A stretch of 58,352 nt of DNA from the NCBI RefSeq assembly GCF_006517395.1, contig NZ_VDCY01000017.1, forward strand, positions 1-58,352, given 5' to 3'. Shown here piece after piece: positions 24,141-32,489 of this stretch. Below the pieces are notes generated by a model. It was not told where the DNA came from and did no database searches. It saw only the letters and a program-made list of their open reading frames with translations. The position numbers and the translations under genes are program-made. Source of the stretch: Terrilactibacillus laevilacticus. GTDB taxonomy: Bacteria > Bacillota > Bacilli > Bacillales > Sporolactobacillaceae. Each line of letters begins with the position of its first letter. The first letter of the stretch is position 1.

Positions 24141-24173
24141 GGATAAATATTCACTCGGTAATAGATAGCAAAA

Positions 24174-24195
24174 AATCGGCTTATGCCGGTTTTTT
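24174..24195 (+). terminator. Hairpin between selD and selU
   Basis: Stem AATCGGC / GCCGGTT with a TTAT loop and a following T run. It may terminate or attenuate selD transcription and lower selU expression relative to selD. Confidence 0.65.
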
Positions 24196-24323
24196 CAATT
24201 GGATTGATCATAGTAATAGGAAAAACGACGACAGTCATCATATGGCTAGTGGTATGTTTTCCTAGTATAAACATTTCTTTCAAGCTATCAAGTATGGTCC
24301 TAAAAGAGAAAGGTGGAAACTTT

Positions 24324-25361
24324 GTGTTTCAAGATATTTCGATTGATGAATTACTTGATCTAAAAAGTAAAGGTGAAATTACTCTTATTGACGTAAGATC
24401 ACCATCAGAATATAAAGATGCTACCATACCTGGTAGTTTGAATATCCCATTATTTAATGACGAAGAACGAGCCGAAGTTGGAACGATTTACAAGCAAACC
24501 AGTCCCCAAGCGGCCAAAGAACGTGGGCTTGAGATCTTTTCCGCAAAACTCCCTGCTTTTATTAAAGATTTTGCTCAAATAGAAGGCAAAAAAGCCGTAT
24601 TTTGCTGGCGTGGAGGCATGCGAAGCCGTACTTCTGCTACGGTTCTCGATTTAATGGGAATCAAAGCCTACCGACTAGAGGGCGGCTATCGAACCTATCG
24701 TAACTGGGTCGTAGAAAAGCTGAATTCATTTGATTTGAAACCGAAAGTCTATGTATTAAATGGAAACACGGGATCAGGAAAAACAACGATTCTGCACCGT
24801 TTGAGGAAAAAAGGATACCCTGCCATTGATCTTGAAGGAATGGCCAACCATAGAGGATCTATTTTCGGGCAAATTGGACTCAAACCTCATAATCAAAAAA
24901 CCTTTGATGCCCTCCTCTTCCAAGATCTTGAGAGGTTTCAATCATCGCCTTATATTTTAATTGAAGGCGAAAGTAAACGCATTGGGAAAGTCCTCCTCCC
25001 TGACTTTTTAGTAGAAAAAAAAGAGCAAGGCATCCAATTATTCATAGATATGCCAATTGAAGAACGAATCACTCACATCTTAGAGGATTACCAGCCATGG
25101 AATCATAGGGAAGAATGCATAGAAGCCTTTGATCGAATTAAAAGACGCATTCATACACCGATTGCCAAACAAATTGAAGAAGATCTAAAAGCAGAAAACT
25201 TTCGTGCAGCTGTCGGATTGTTACTCGAGTTTTATTACGATCCATTATATGAACGTTCAGCCAATCAATATCCAGAGGACCTTAAAGTTACATTAAAAGT
25301 GAAGAATGTCGACGAGGCAGTTGAGGCTGTTTTGGATCAGGTTAAAGTGAAACAGAGTTAG
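24324..25361 (+). CDS. selU: tRNA 2-selenouridine synthase
   Basis: Also called MnmH or YbbB; replaces sulfur by selenium at the wobble 2-thiouridine of some tRNAs, using selenophosphate from SelD. 345 residues. A rhodanese domain spans about 1-125, with the catalytic cysteine in FCWRGGMRSRT, followed by a P-loop domain with GNTGSGKTT near residue 150. The start is GTG at 24324, seven bases after AGGTGG; the longer frame from 24183 begins inside the selD terminator and is not credible. Length and domain order are normal for the family. It ends at a strong bidirectional terminator. Confidence 0.93.
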   Translation: MFQDISIDELLDLKSKGEITLIDVRSPSEYKDATIPGSLNIPLFNDEERAEVGTIYKQTSPQAAKERGLEIFSAKLPAFIKDFAQIEGKKAVFCWRGGMRSRTSATVLDLMGIKAYRLEGGYRTYRNWVVEKLNSFDLKPKVYVLNGNTGSGKTTILHRLRKKGYPAIDLEGMANHRGSIFGQIGLKPHNQKTFDALLFQDLERFQSSPYILIEGESKRIGKVLLPDFLVEKKEQGIQLFIDMPIEERITHILEDYQPWNHREECIEAFDRIKRRIHTPIAKQIEEDLKAENFRAAVGLLLEFYYDPLYERSANQYPEDLKVTLKVKNVDEAVEAVLDQVKVKQS

Positions 25362-25408
25362 TTTTAAGAACCAAATTTGTATTAGAGTCATCCTTATCAG
25401 ATTTTAAA

Positions 25409-25431
25409 GGTGTCCAAAAATTTTGGACACC
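25409..25431. terminator. Bidirectional terminator after selU
   Basis: 11-bp stem GGTGTCCAAAA / TTTTGGACACC followed by CCTTTTTTTT on the plus strand. It also serves the convergent sugar symporter gene. Confidence 0.9.
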
Positions 25432-25463
25432 CTTTTTTTTCAAGATCATGATTATTAAAATGA

Positions 25464-26867
25464 TCATTTTAATGGTTTTCTTTTCTTTTTTAAATCTGAC
25501 ATCATCTTTTTATATTTCTTTTCAGATAAAGGATAGAAACAAAAGATGATAATGGATAGTAATGTGAGGATGCCAGGTATTGATGCATTCATATTTTTAA
25601 TGGCATTAAGGGATGATAATGTCTGGTCGCTATTAGCTACATAACCTGAGTAGCCTAAATAATAAGCAGAAAATGTTCCAGCTACGGCCACACCCAATTT
25701 GTTAACAAAACTCATACTAGATATGACAACTCCGTCTGCGCGAACGTTTGTTTTCCATTCAGCGTAATCCACACAATCTGCAAGCATGCCCCATGCGAGC
25801 GTATTCAGTGGCGTTGAAAAAAAGCCACAAATAAATAACCAAACCAATATTATCATAATTGAGGAATATGACGTAAATTGAAGTCCAGCAAATGAGATAA
25901 GGGATATCGTTGCCGATATAATCACGACACTCTTTCTTCCCCATCTTTTTGTTAATGTCGGTATAAATAAGTTACTGAGAAAGGCAGCGCCAAAAAACAA
26001 AACAGTCCCTATAAATACGAGATCTTCACGATGGATATTATAAGTAAAATAATATACCATGGTACTCAATCGAATATTAAAGCCAATAGAAAACATCAAA
26101 AAAGTTGAAATAAGGATGATCAGTGGCTTGTTTTTCAGCAATACCTGTATTGTTTTTTTCAATCCTTGTTTCTTAGGCTTTTTAATAACGACCCGTTCCT
26201 TGACGGTCATAAAGCTGAATACATTTAACAATAAACCAGCAACCGCATAGACTAGCGAAGTCATCTGAAACCCAAAGGAAGCATTATCGCCTCCAAATAA
26301 TTTTACCAAAGGGGTTGCACATGATATAGCTAGAAGGATTCCTATATAAACGAGAATCATACGTACGGTTGTTAATACAGTCCGTTCATGTACATTATCA
26401 GTAATTCGCCCAGTTAAACTATTCACTGAAATCGTTTGAACACTAAAGAACATACCAAGTAAAATATAAGTCACATAAGCGTAAATAATATTGCCACTTG
26501 ATCCAAAGTTAGGAGTCGTAAAACATAAAAAAGTACTTGCTGCTAACGGGACCGCGACCCATAGCAGAAAAGGTCTTGCTTTACCCCATCTCGTGTTCGT
26601 TTTATCTAAAAGCGTCCCCATTAATGGATCACAAATAGCATCAAATACACGTACGACTAAAAATAATGTTGCAATAACTTCTGGCTTGATTCCGTCCACA
26701 TCTGTATAAAAGAATAGCAGATAGGCATTAACAAATTGAAACACGATATTATAGGACATATCGCCAGATCCAAATCCGAATCGCTCAATCCAAGTTAAAC
26801 GACCATTAACATTTGACGGTAGCTTACTCTCAATCTTTAAATTCTTTGTCTGTTCTGCTTCTAACAT
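25464..26867 (-). CDS. GPH-family sugar:cation symporter
   Basis: A twelve-helix transporter of about 467 residues of the glycoside-pentoside-hexuronide:cation symporter family (MFS superfamily). Visible features are [18 protein letters not shown] at the start, [20 protein letters not shown] with the cation-site aspartates of helix 2, and [11 protein letters not shown] in the first cytoplasmic loop. [16 protein letters not shown] near the C-terminus is the second conserved motif. Start ATG at 26867 after GGAGG. There is no glycosidase beside it, so the sugar cannot be named. It stands alone between the selU terminator and a long gene-poor spacer. Confidence 0.88.
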   Translation of the reverse strand: MLEAEQTKNLKIESKLPSNVNGRLTWIERFGFGSGDMSYNIVFQFVNAYLLFFYTDVDGIKPEVIATLFLVVRVFDAICDPLMGTLLDKTNTRWGKARPFLLWVAVPLAASTFLCFTTPNFGSSGNIIYAYVTYILLGMFFSVQTISVNSLTGRITDNVHERTVLTTVRMILVYIGILLAISCATPLVKLFGGDNASFGFQMTSLVYAVAGLLLNVFSFMTVKERVVIKKPKKQGLKKTIQVLLKNKPLIILISTFLMFSIGFNIRLSTMVYYFTYNIHREDLVFIGTVLFFGAAFLSNLFIPTLTKRWGRKSVVIISATISLISFAGLQFTSYSSIMIILVWLFICGFFSTPLNTLAWGMLADCVDYAEWKTNVRADGVVISSMSFVNKLGVAVAGTFSAYYLGYSGYVANSDQTLSSLNAIKNMNASIPGILTLLSIIIFCFYPLSEKKYKKMMSDLKKKRKPLK

Positions 26868-26879
26868 ACTTACCTCCAA

Positions 26880-28082
26880 GTTTCATTTTTTAGAGAAAAC
26901 AATCTATCGCAGATGATAAAATTATCGATCAGCTATTCTTTCATCTTATAAAGACAACTTATAGATTGTAAGTCTTAGAATCTTTGAACTTAGGTTCCGT
27001 AATTTATTGATATCAAGTTATCGTTTTATGCGAATGGTCTTTTATTTACAATTTTCACACAAAATAATATATACGAACACCCTCGAAATAATTTTCATCA
27101 CCTCCTTTATAGTTGAAAAGAGATTTATACTTTTCAACTAGTCTTACCAACGGCTTTTCCTAGGATCCTAATTTAAATGAAATTTATATGGCTATATTTG
27201 CAGAAAACATAATATTAAAATAATTTTGTATGCGATGAGTAGTCCTTCCATGTTTAGAAAGGTTGAAGTTTTTCTTTCATACAAATTTGATGAATACAAC
27301 CAGAAAAATGGGCTTTTCAAACTGCTCCCTATTTTGAGTCAAAGTCTTTATTTTATAAACTGATGGAATAAAATGTGAGTTTTTGTTATTGTATAAGCAA
27401 TAGTGGACAATTCTTTTAAAGGGCTTTCTATAATGAAATGGCAGTCTTTCTTTGTCTTTTACTATGTATCTATAGACATGACGCAAAACAGGTACAAGTT
27501 TATTAAGATACGATGATAAGGCACATGAAAGAAGACCATAGGGCAGACCTTGAAGGGTAAAAACGGGAGAATAGTGAAGAAATGAGAAAAAACTATTGTT
27601 AACCACTATAATACAGTGTTCTTACACACTTGGATACTAATTTAGATGGACGATCCCCCATTTTGTTGGAGAGGATATCCAACTTCCCTTCAATTAAATC
27701 AACTGATTATCCTCTAGGAACTTTGAGGAGTGAAAAAGCCGCCGTTAATTGCTGGCAATGCCTTTAATAATATGTTGGGTTTCTCCGGTCATTCATCATC
27801 TTTACTTTATTACAATAACCCATAACATAGATCAGAATTTATTTATTTTATAACCGAACATCTTACTACTATATATTGTGTCATAAAAGAAAAAACAAAT
27901 CAACTCATAGGGATTGAGCTAAAGACAAATTAGACAAAATATAACAACTATGCATGATTTGTCTCTCATAGTTATTGTAACTATGAATGAACAGTGATTG
28001 AATGAATCAACGATACTAGTAATGGCATATACTTTGGACATGGAAATAAGTTTTATTCAATTATAATAATGGAGGTGAAACA
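26880..28082. other. 1.2-kb gene-poor spacer
   Basis: Contains no gene I can support. A perfect 10-bp hairpin AGTTGAAAAG / CTTTTCAACT lies at 27111-27139, beside TAAAGGAGGTGATG on the minus strand, which opens only a 16-codon frame. A 109-codon minus frame at 27277-27606 has no ribosome site or recognisable motif. The region looks like eroded DNA. Confidence 0.4.
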
Positions 28083-28361
28083 ATGAGAAAAATTATGATA
28101 TTTATCCTTTCATTTGGTGTGGTGACAGGCGGTATTGTTATGTTTAACACCGAACAGAAAAGTAACGGGCAAACAAAGACCGATTCAATTGCGGATCATT
28201 TACTCCATCCAAAATATATTATTAAAAAAGGGATAAATGTAAATTCACGTACAGAATCTGCACAATCCTCTGAGTATAAGAGCGGAATACAAAACCTTCC
28301 AAATGTATATTTAAACAGACCAGTCGTGATTACAGAAATGCCTTACTCTAAAAACAAATAA
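28083..28361 (+). CDS. Small exported protein of unknown function
   Basis: 92 residues with a clear N-terminal export signal: MRKIMIF followed by a hydrophobic stretch to about residue 21. No lipobox cysteine is visible, so it is either secreted or membrane-anchored by that segment. The mature part is polar, rich in Ser, Asn and Lys, and shows no family I know. Excellent ribosome site GGAGGTGAAAC before the ATG and a hairpin terminator after the stop argue that it is a real, independently transcribed gene. Confidence 0.65.
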   Translation: MRKIMIFILSFGVVTGGIVMFNTEQKSNGQTKTDSIADHLLHPKYIIKKGINVNSRTESAQSSEYKSGIQNLPNVYLNRPVVITEMPYSKNK

Positions 28362-28384
28362 GTTCTAAAGTAATGACGCTAAAA

Positions 28385-28404
28385 ACGCCTGGATATCCAA
28401 GCGT
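28385..28404 (+). terminator. Terminator of the small exported protein gene
   Basis: Hairpin ACGC-C-TGG-ATAT-CCA-A-GCGT followed by CTTTATGTTT. MITE copy 3 begins 17 bases later. Confidence 0.65.
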
Positions 28405-28420
28405 CTTTATGTTTCTTATA

Positions 28421-28574
28421 GAGGTTGTTCAAAAAGTCAACAAATGATAAGCTACGAATCTCGGCGTTGGCTCGTTTTTCCGGTCCTCATGTAGTAAAAA
28501 CCTACATTCCGGTCCTCAAAACAGCGCCGCCTTGATCTTCTTGCTTCTAATTTATCACCTTTTTGAACACGCAC
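28421..28574. mobile_element. MITE copy 3 (154 bp, internally deleted)
   Basis: Same termini as copies 1 and 2 but lacking about 65 central bases. It is flanked by the 5-bp duplication TTATA (28416-28420 and 28575-28579), which confirms the element boundaries. Confidence 0.85.
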
Positions 28575-28579
28575 TTATA

Positions 28580-28791
28580 TTGTTTTTGGTAATGTTTTTG
28601 GTAATTTCTTCACCTAAGAGGTGCTGGTCTCTTTCTTTAGTTGCTGTAATAAATGACGTATCATCTGTCATAAACCCTTACCTTGGAGTTGGCGTTTCAA
28701 AATCCTTGAGACCATTGGGATCAGGTTTATGAAATTCATTCAATGATGGAGATAAAAACCGCTTTAGACCTTTTCCTAATTTATAAATTGA
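28580..28791 (-). pseudogene. Remains of unrecognised gene(s) next to MITE
   Basis: Two short minus-strand frames. One (28678 to about 28788) reads LSPSLNEFHKPDPNGLKDFE and ends at a TAA, without a start. The other starts at 28671 (MTDDTSFITATKERDQHLLG) and runs into the MITE. They look like pieces of genes disturbed by the insertion. I cannot assign them. Confidence 0.25.
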
Positions 28792-29823
28792 TCACCCTTT
28801 AAAAAATTCCTTCAATGGTTCAAAATCATCGGATAGATCAATATCATTTGGTTCTGCTTCTAGTAACCGTTCGATCATTTGTTCTAATTCATCAATATCT
28901 TGTTTATCCGTGTATTCAATGAAGTTTAATTCTTCGAGCCAATCGGTATAAGAATGTTTGGCTTTTCCATAACTATTTCCGAATACGAGGCATGGTGTTT
29001 TCGTAATAATGGAAAAGATCATGGCATGCAGGCGATCGGTAATGATTAACTTTTTAGAACGAATTCGATCAAGCATTTTCATGAAGTATTCCTCTCTATC
29101 TTCGTAATCAATGGTTTCTACCTCTGACAACACGGTATCAGTACGTTCAACTGTAGTTGTTTCTCCTGCCCAGCTCATTAATTCGGAAATAAAATCTTCA
29201 TCTGTTACCTTCTCTTTGTCTGCTCTTAAAATAAAGAGCACGCCTTCCCTTTCGATATCTCTTGGCACGATATCTAATGATAACACCATGTCAGGAGTAT
29301 AAATTACATTCGAATGAAATGTCTCTTTTAACCGGTCTAATGTCTGCGATTCTCTCGCGACTAAAGTTAAATTAGGATTTTGATGATAGGCATCCTGCGA
29401 TTTCTTCTTTTCTAGATTTCCTTGTTTTGTATCTTCAAAATGGACCGATTGTGGTAATGAAATGGTTTTGTAATTCTTAAAAGCGGCGAATACTTTTCTT
29501 CGATCTTCTTCTATATCAAGATAAAGACTTCCTAAATTACCACCACCTGTAAAACAAACGATGTCGTTTTCATGAATGATTTCTTTTACGAGTTCAATAC
29601 CTGCATCTGTGGCATAATCCATGATTTCGATATATTCATAGTATGGAAAGTGATTCCTAATAAATTTCTCCTCTGCATACGCTATCGCCTGGTCTCCAAT
29701 GTTCGTATAACTAGGAGAACCAAATAGAAAAACTTTTCTTTTATCATTTACTAAGGCATCTGCATCCACATTTGGAGCAATGCCTTTCACTAACTTTTTT
29801 TCTTTTATTGTTTGTCCGTTCAT
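28792..29823 (-). CDS. Polysaccharide pyruvyl transferase family protein
   Basis: 343 residues with the pyruvyl transferase fold found in CsaB and in exopolysaccharide proteins EpsI, EpsO and YvfF of Bacillus, which add pyruvate ketals to sugars from phosphoenolpyruvate. Visible landmarks are FLFGSPSYTNIGDQAIA near the N-terminus, CFTGGGNLGSLY, and the C-terminal KKLIITDRLHAMIFSIITK with the conserved D-R-L-H. Good ribosome site (AGGAGGG) before the ATG. No glycosyltransferases are adjacent, so its acceptor glycan is unknown. A perfect cre sequence lies 72 bases upstream, suggesting CcpA control. Confidence 0.88.
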   Translation of the reverse strand: MNGQTIKEKKLVKGIAPNVDADALVNDKRKVFLFGSPSYTNIGDQAIAYAEEKFIRNHFPYYEYIEIMDYATDAGIELVKEIIHENDIVCFTGGGNLGSLYLDIEEDRRKVFAAFKNYKTISLPQSVHFEDTKQGNLEKKKSQDAYHQNPNLTLVARESQTLDRLKETFHSNVIYTPDMVLSLDIVPRDIEREGVLFILRADKEKVTDEDFISELMSWAGETTTVERTDTVLSEVETIDYEDREEYFMKMLDRIRSKKLIITDRLHAMIFSIITKTPCLVFGNSYGKAKHSYTDWLEELNFIEYTDKQDIDELEQMIERLLEAEPNDIDLSDDFEPLKEFFKG

Positions 29824-29894
29824 CTCAAGTGCCCTCCTATCGTTTAATAACGGCTTGCTAATATCTATTACCCTAAAAGGTAGTTAAGTAAGCA

Positions 29895-29908
29895 TGAAAA
29901 CGTTAACA
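29895..29908. promoter_or_regulatory. cre site (CcpA box) upstream of pyruvyl transferase
   Basis: TGAAAACGTTAACA fits every position of the Bacillus consensus TGWAARCGYTWNCW. It lies 72 bases upstream of the pyruvyl transferase start. Confidence 0.55.
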
Positions 29909-30427
29909 ATACGAGTTATATTCACCCGGACACATTCAAACTTCTTCATAATTTAAGCGGTTACATCGCGCTAAACCATGCTATAGTTAAACTTGAGGAG
30001 GATTCTGAATTTTTTGGATTAAAACGGAAATTTTAAGATATTAGAAAACAAACTGGTATTCCCAGACCATATTGAGTCTATAAAGATAAGCAATCATGCC
30101 TATCTTTATATCCGTTTATCATTTAATTTAGATAAATGAAGGCTATCTCCTATATGCGGGATGGCGTTCTTTTATTGTGCATTGTTTTTTAGGAGGAATG
30201 TTTTAATATAACAATAGCTTTCATCAATATTCCTTAGAATAAATTGAAATTGCTTATTATAATTGAAAAAAAATTCCTAAGTTTAAAATTTCAAGTCAGA
30301 AACTAACTCAAAATTGCAAATTAATTCAACCTACCCTATAAGACCCATTTTTTGGGGGGAGCTTGTATTCTATTTCCCTACTAATAGATCAGGTTTATGT
30401 AAATCATACTTTCCCTATCAGTTGCAC
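29909..30427. other. Gene-free spacer with hairpins
   Basis: No gene. A perfect 9-bp hairpin ATAAAGATA / TATCTTTAT lies at 30080-30109. A terminator-like hairpin GCTATCTC / GGGATGGC with TTCTTTT after it lies at about 30145-30175. Both probably belonged to a lost gene. Confidence 0.4.
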
Positions 30428-30444
30428 TGTAAATAAATTGTAAC
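30428..30444 (+). promoter_or_regulatory. WalR binding site
   Basis: TGTAAATAAATTGTAAC, an exact fit to the WalR (YycF) consensus TGTWAH-N5-TGTWAH. It lies 12 bases upstream of a likely -35 of the LysM/3D gene, a family controlled by WalRK in Bacillus subtilis (yocH). Confidence 0.65.
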
Positions 30445-30455
30445 GCTCTATTAAT

Positions 30456-30484
30456 TTGATTATCACTTTGTAATGACATAATGA
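30456..30484 (+). promoter_or_regulatory. Putative sigma-A promoter of LysM/3D gene
   Basis: -35 TTGATT (30456-30461), 17-bp spacer, -10 TAATGA (30479-30484). The -10 is a modest match, in keeping with an activated promoter. Confidence 0.4.
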
Positions 30485-30540
30485 TAAGTATCCTGATAGA
30501 GAAAAAATGGATAAATAAAAATAAATGGAGTGCAAAAACT

Positions 30541-31071
30541 ATGAGAAAACTAATCGTCTGTTCTACATTAGTTGTATCATTACTAAGTGCAGCAACTCCG
30601 ACTTTTGCTTACACAGTTAAAAGTGGGGACACAATGACGAAAATTGCAACTGATAATGGTATGGCTCTACAAGATCTGTCAAAAGCTAACCCACAAATAC
30701 AAGATTTAAATTCTATTTTCGTTGGTCAGCAAATAAACTTAAACGGTTTGAATACTGGTACTGAGGCGACAATTAACCAAAAGGTAGACTCAAACTTCAA
30801 GCCATTTACGGCAACTGCTTATTCAATGGGAACAGTGACTGCAACAGGAACTAAAGTAGCTCAAGGAAGAACCATAGCCGTTGACCCTAACGTGATTCCA
30901 TTAGGATCAAAAGTAGAAATTAAGAGTGATATTCCAGGTGTTTCAGGCATTTATACGGCTGAAGATACAGGATCAGCAGTTAAAGGAAACAAGATTGATA
31001 TATATATGAATACATATGATCAATGTGTTCAATTCGGTTTAAGAGATATTCAATTAAGAGTGTTAGATTAA
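30541..31071 (+). CDS. LysM and 3D-domain cell-wall protein, YocH-like
   Basis: A 176-residue secreted cell-wall enzyme resembling Bacillus YocH. A signal peptide of about 23 residues ends at TPTFA-YT. One LysM peptidoglycan-binding repeat follows (YTVKSGDTMTKIATDNG to about residue 70). The C-terminal 3D domain (about 95-176) contains FTATAYS, IAVDPNVIPLGSKVEI, EDTGSAVKGNKIDIYM and the closing RDIQLRVLD, including the three aspartates. The domain is related to MltA-type lytic transglycosylases. Start ATG at 30541 with GGAGTG; the frame is open from 30481 but that start lies at the promoter. YocH normally has two LysM repeats, so this is a shorter form. Confidence 0.9.
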   Translation: MRKLIVCSTLVVSLLSAATPTFAYTVKSGDTMTKIATDNGMALQDLSKANPQIQDLNSIFVGQQINLNGLNTGTEATINQKVDSNFKPFTATAYSMGTVTATGTKVAQGRTIAVDPNVIPLGSKVEIKSDIPGVSGIYTAEDTGSAVKGNKIDIYMNTYDQCVQFGLRDIQLRVLD

Positions 31072-31093
31072 TAGGGACCCATATGGTCTCTAT
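31071..31093 (+). terminator. Terminator of LysM/3D gene
   Basis: Stem ATAGGGACC / GGTCTCTAT with one G-U pair, then TTTTTTTAT. It begins at the last base of the stop codon. Confidence 0.85.
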
Positions 31094-31245
31094 TTTTTTA
31101 TATAAACATAACACGCTCATGTTCTCGTTTGCTTTGCGTTTTGCCAGAATGCACTCTACAATAGAGGTTACTCTGACTTTCATCTTATTAATAAAAGCCA
31201 TATTTGGTGATGTATGAAAAGATTCTTACGCCTTTGACTGATTCA

Positions 31246-31752
31246 TCAACATTTTAGCCCTTTCATTTTATTCTCTATGTACTCCGATAGCCATACACAA
31301 TATTGGTCGTCATTTATTGAAAATACATTGTTCTCATTATGGAGTGGTATCCATGAAATAATCGCTACGATATTAGAAAGTTGTCTTAACAAACCAATCT
31401 CTTCTTCTGAACGAATACAGACGATTTTATCGTAATTTTTTTGTTTATAACCTTCAATAAGAAGAACATCAATTTCTGCCAATTGATAAATTGCCATCCA
31501 GTCCAGCTGAATATTTGTACTCAACGTTAACAATCCTTCTCCCGAAACACCTGAGAGAAGTGATCCTGCCTGCAACAGACGTGTAGAATCTTTATCTTTA
31601 GGAAGAAGTGGCGTACCCCCATGCCCATGGTGCTTAAACGAACCGGCTTTATATCCTTTTTTGGTTAAATAACGAAGAATATTTTCAGCCACTGTGGTTT
31701 TCCCACTATTTTGATAGCCAACAACTTGTAAAATCAGTGGTTCAGTTTTCAA
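31246..31752 (-). CDS. mobB: Molybdopterin-guanine dinucleotide biosynthesis adaptor MobB
   Basis: A 168-residue P-loop GTP-binding protein that assists MobA in attaching GMP to molybdenum cofactor. Walker A GYQNSGKTTV lies near residue 14; the GSFKHHGHGG and LLIEGYKQKNY segments are typical of MobB. I prefer the TTG start at 31752, five bases after GGAGGTG; the ATG at 31767 overlaps that ribosome site. Last gene of the molybdenum cofactor run, 72 bases after mobA. Confidence 0.88.
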   Translation of the reverse strand: MKTEPLILQVVGYQNSGKTTVAENILRYLTKKGYKAGSFKHHGHGGTPLLPKDKDSTRLLQAGSLLSGVSGEGLLTLSTNIQLDWMAIYQLAEIDVLLIEGYKQKNYDKIVCIRSEEEIGLLRQLSNIVAIISWIPLHNENNVFSINDDQYCVWLSEYIENKMKGLKC

Positions 31753-31823
31753 CGATTCACCTCCCATTCCATTTTCTAAAGAAATAACATGCTTACTTCC
31801 GAGTACAATGAATGATTCATCCG

Positions 31824-32417
31824 CTACAATTCAAGTAAATGGGTATAGTCCTTTTTTGTATTAATATTTATAAAGGATGTCTCTTCGATGGACAAGGCTT
31901 GAACAGACACATACAGTACTTTACATTGCTCCAATAACTCCATCATACTCTTCTTATTGCCCTTCAACTGACATTCAATTTTTTCTTTTACCCTATGATG
32001 GTATAACCCGATTAATGGCTGCACACGTCCGTTTACGTACGGAACAACCACTTCGTGAGTTTCTTTCCCCTGAAGCTGTTGAAGCAACATCAAGACAATT
32101 CTGGATGAAATTAAAGGAACATCACATGGAAGGACAAAATACCAACACGTATTTATCTTCTCCATAACTGTTAAAATGCCAGCTAGTGGCCCTTGTCCTT
32201 TATACAGTTCCTTATCTTCAATCACTCTCATGTCCTTCAGCTGATGTAACTCTGGAAGGTGACTTACGATAGTTACGTCTTTTACGAAGGGTTGAAGTGC
32301 CCGTATAGAGTATGTAATCAGCGATTCCCCACGCCATGTTACCAATGCCTTTGGTTCTCCAAAACGACGTGAACGTCCTCCCGCAAGAATAATACCTGTA
32401 ACGCTTTCTTTATTCAT
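31824..32417 (-). CDS. mobA: Molybdenum cofactor guanylyltransferase MobA
   Basis: Transfers GMP from GTP to Mo-molybdopterin, giving the bis-MGD form used by nitrate reductases of the NasC/NapA type, such as the fusion enzyme encoded upstream. About 197 residues. The nucleotidyltransferase signature LAGGRSRRFGEPKAL is complete, and FVLPCDVPLI holds the metal-binding aspartate. Start ATG at 32417 (MNKESVTGI) is preferred; the longer frame to 32444 has no ribosome site. Same strand as moeA and mobB. Confidence 0.9.
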   Translation of the reverse strand: MNKESVTGIILAGGRSRRFGEPKALVTWRGESLITYSIRALQPFVKDVTIVSHLPELHQLKDMRVIEDKELYKGQGPLAGILTVMEKINTCWYFVLPCDVPLISSRIVLMLLQQLQGKETHEVVVPYVNGRVQPLIGLYHHRVKEKIECQLKGNKKSMMELLEQCKVLYVSVQALSIEETSFININTKKDYTHLLEL

Positions 32418-32489
32418 CCTTGTTTTCGCCTCCAGACAAACCAACTGTACGATAGTATCTTGTCAATTTACTCCAATATTAAAACTCAT

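Noticed and set aside
23091-25361. Selenocysteine usage
   Set aside because: SelD has cysteine in its active site, and no selA, selB, tRNA-Sec or in-frame UGA with a downstream element was seen.
27277-27606. 109-codon minus-strand frame
   Set aside because: No ribosome site, no domain, and composition like spacer DNA; not enough support for a gene.
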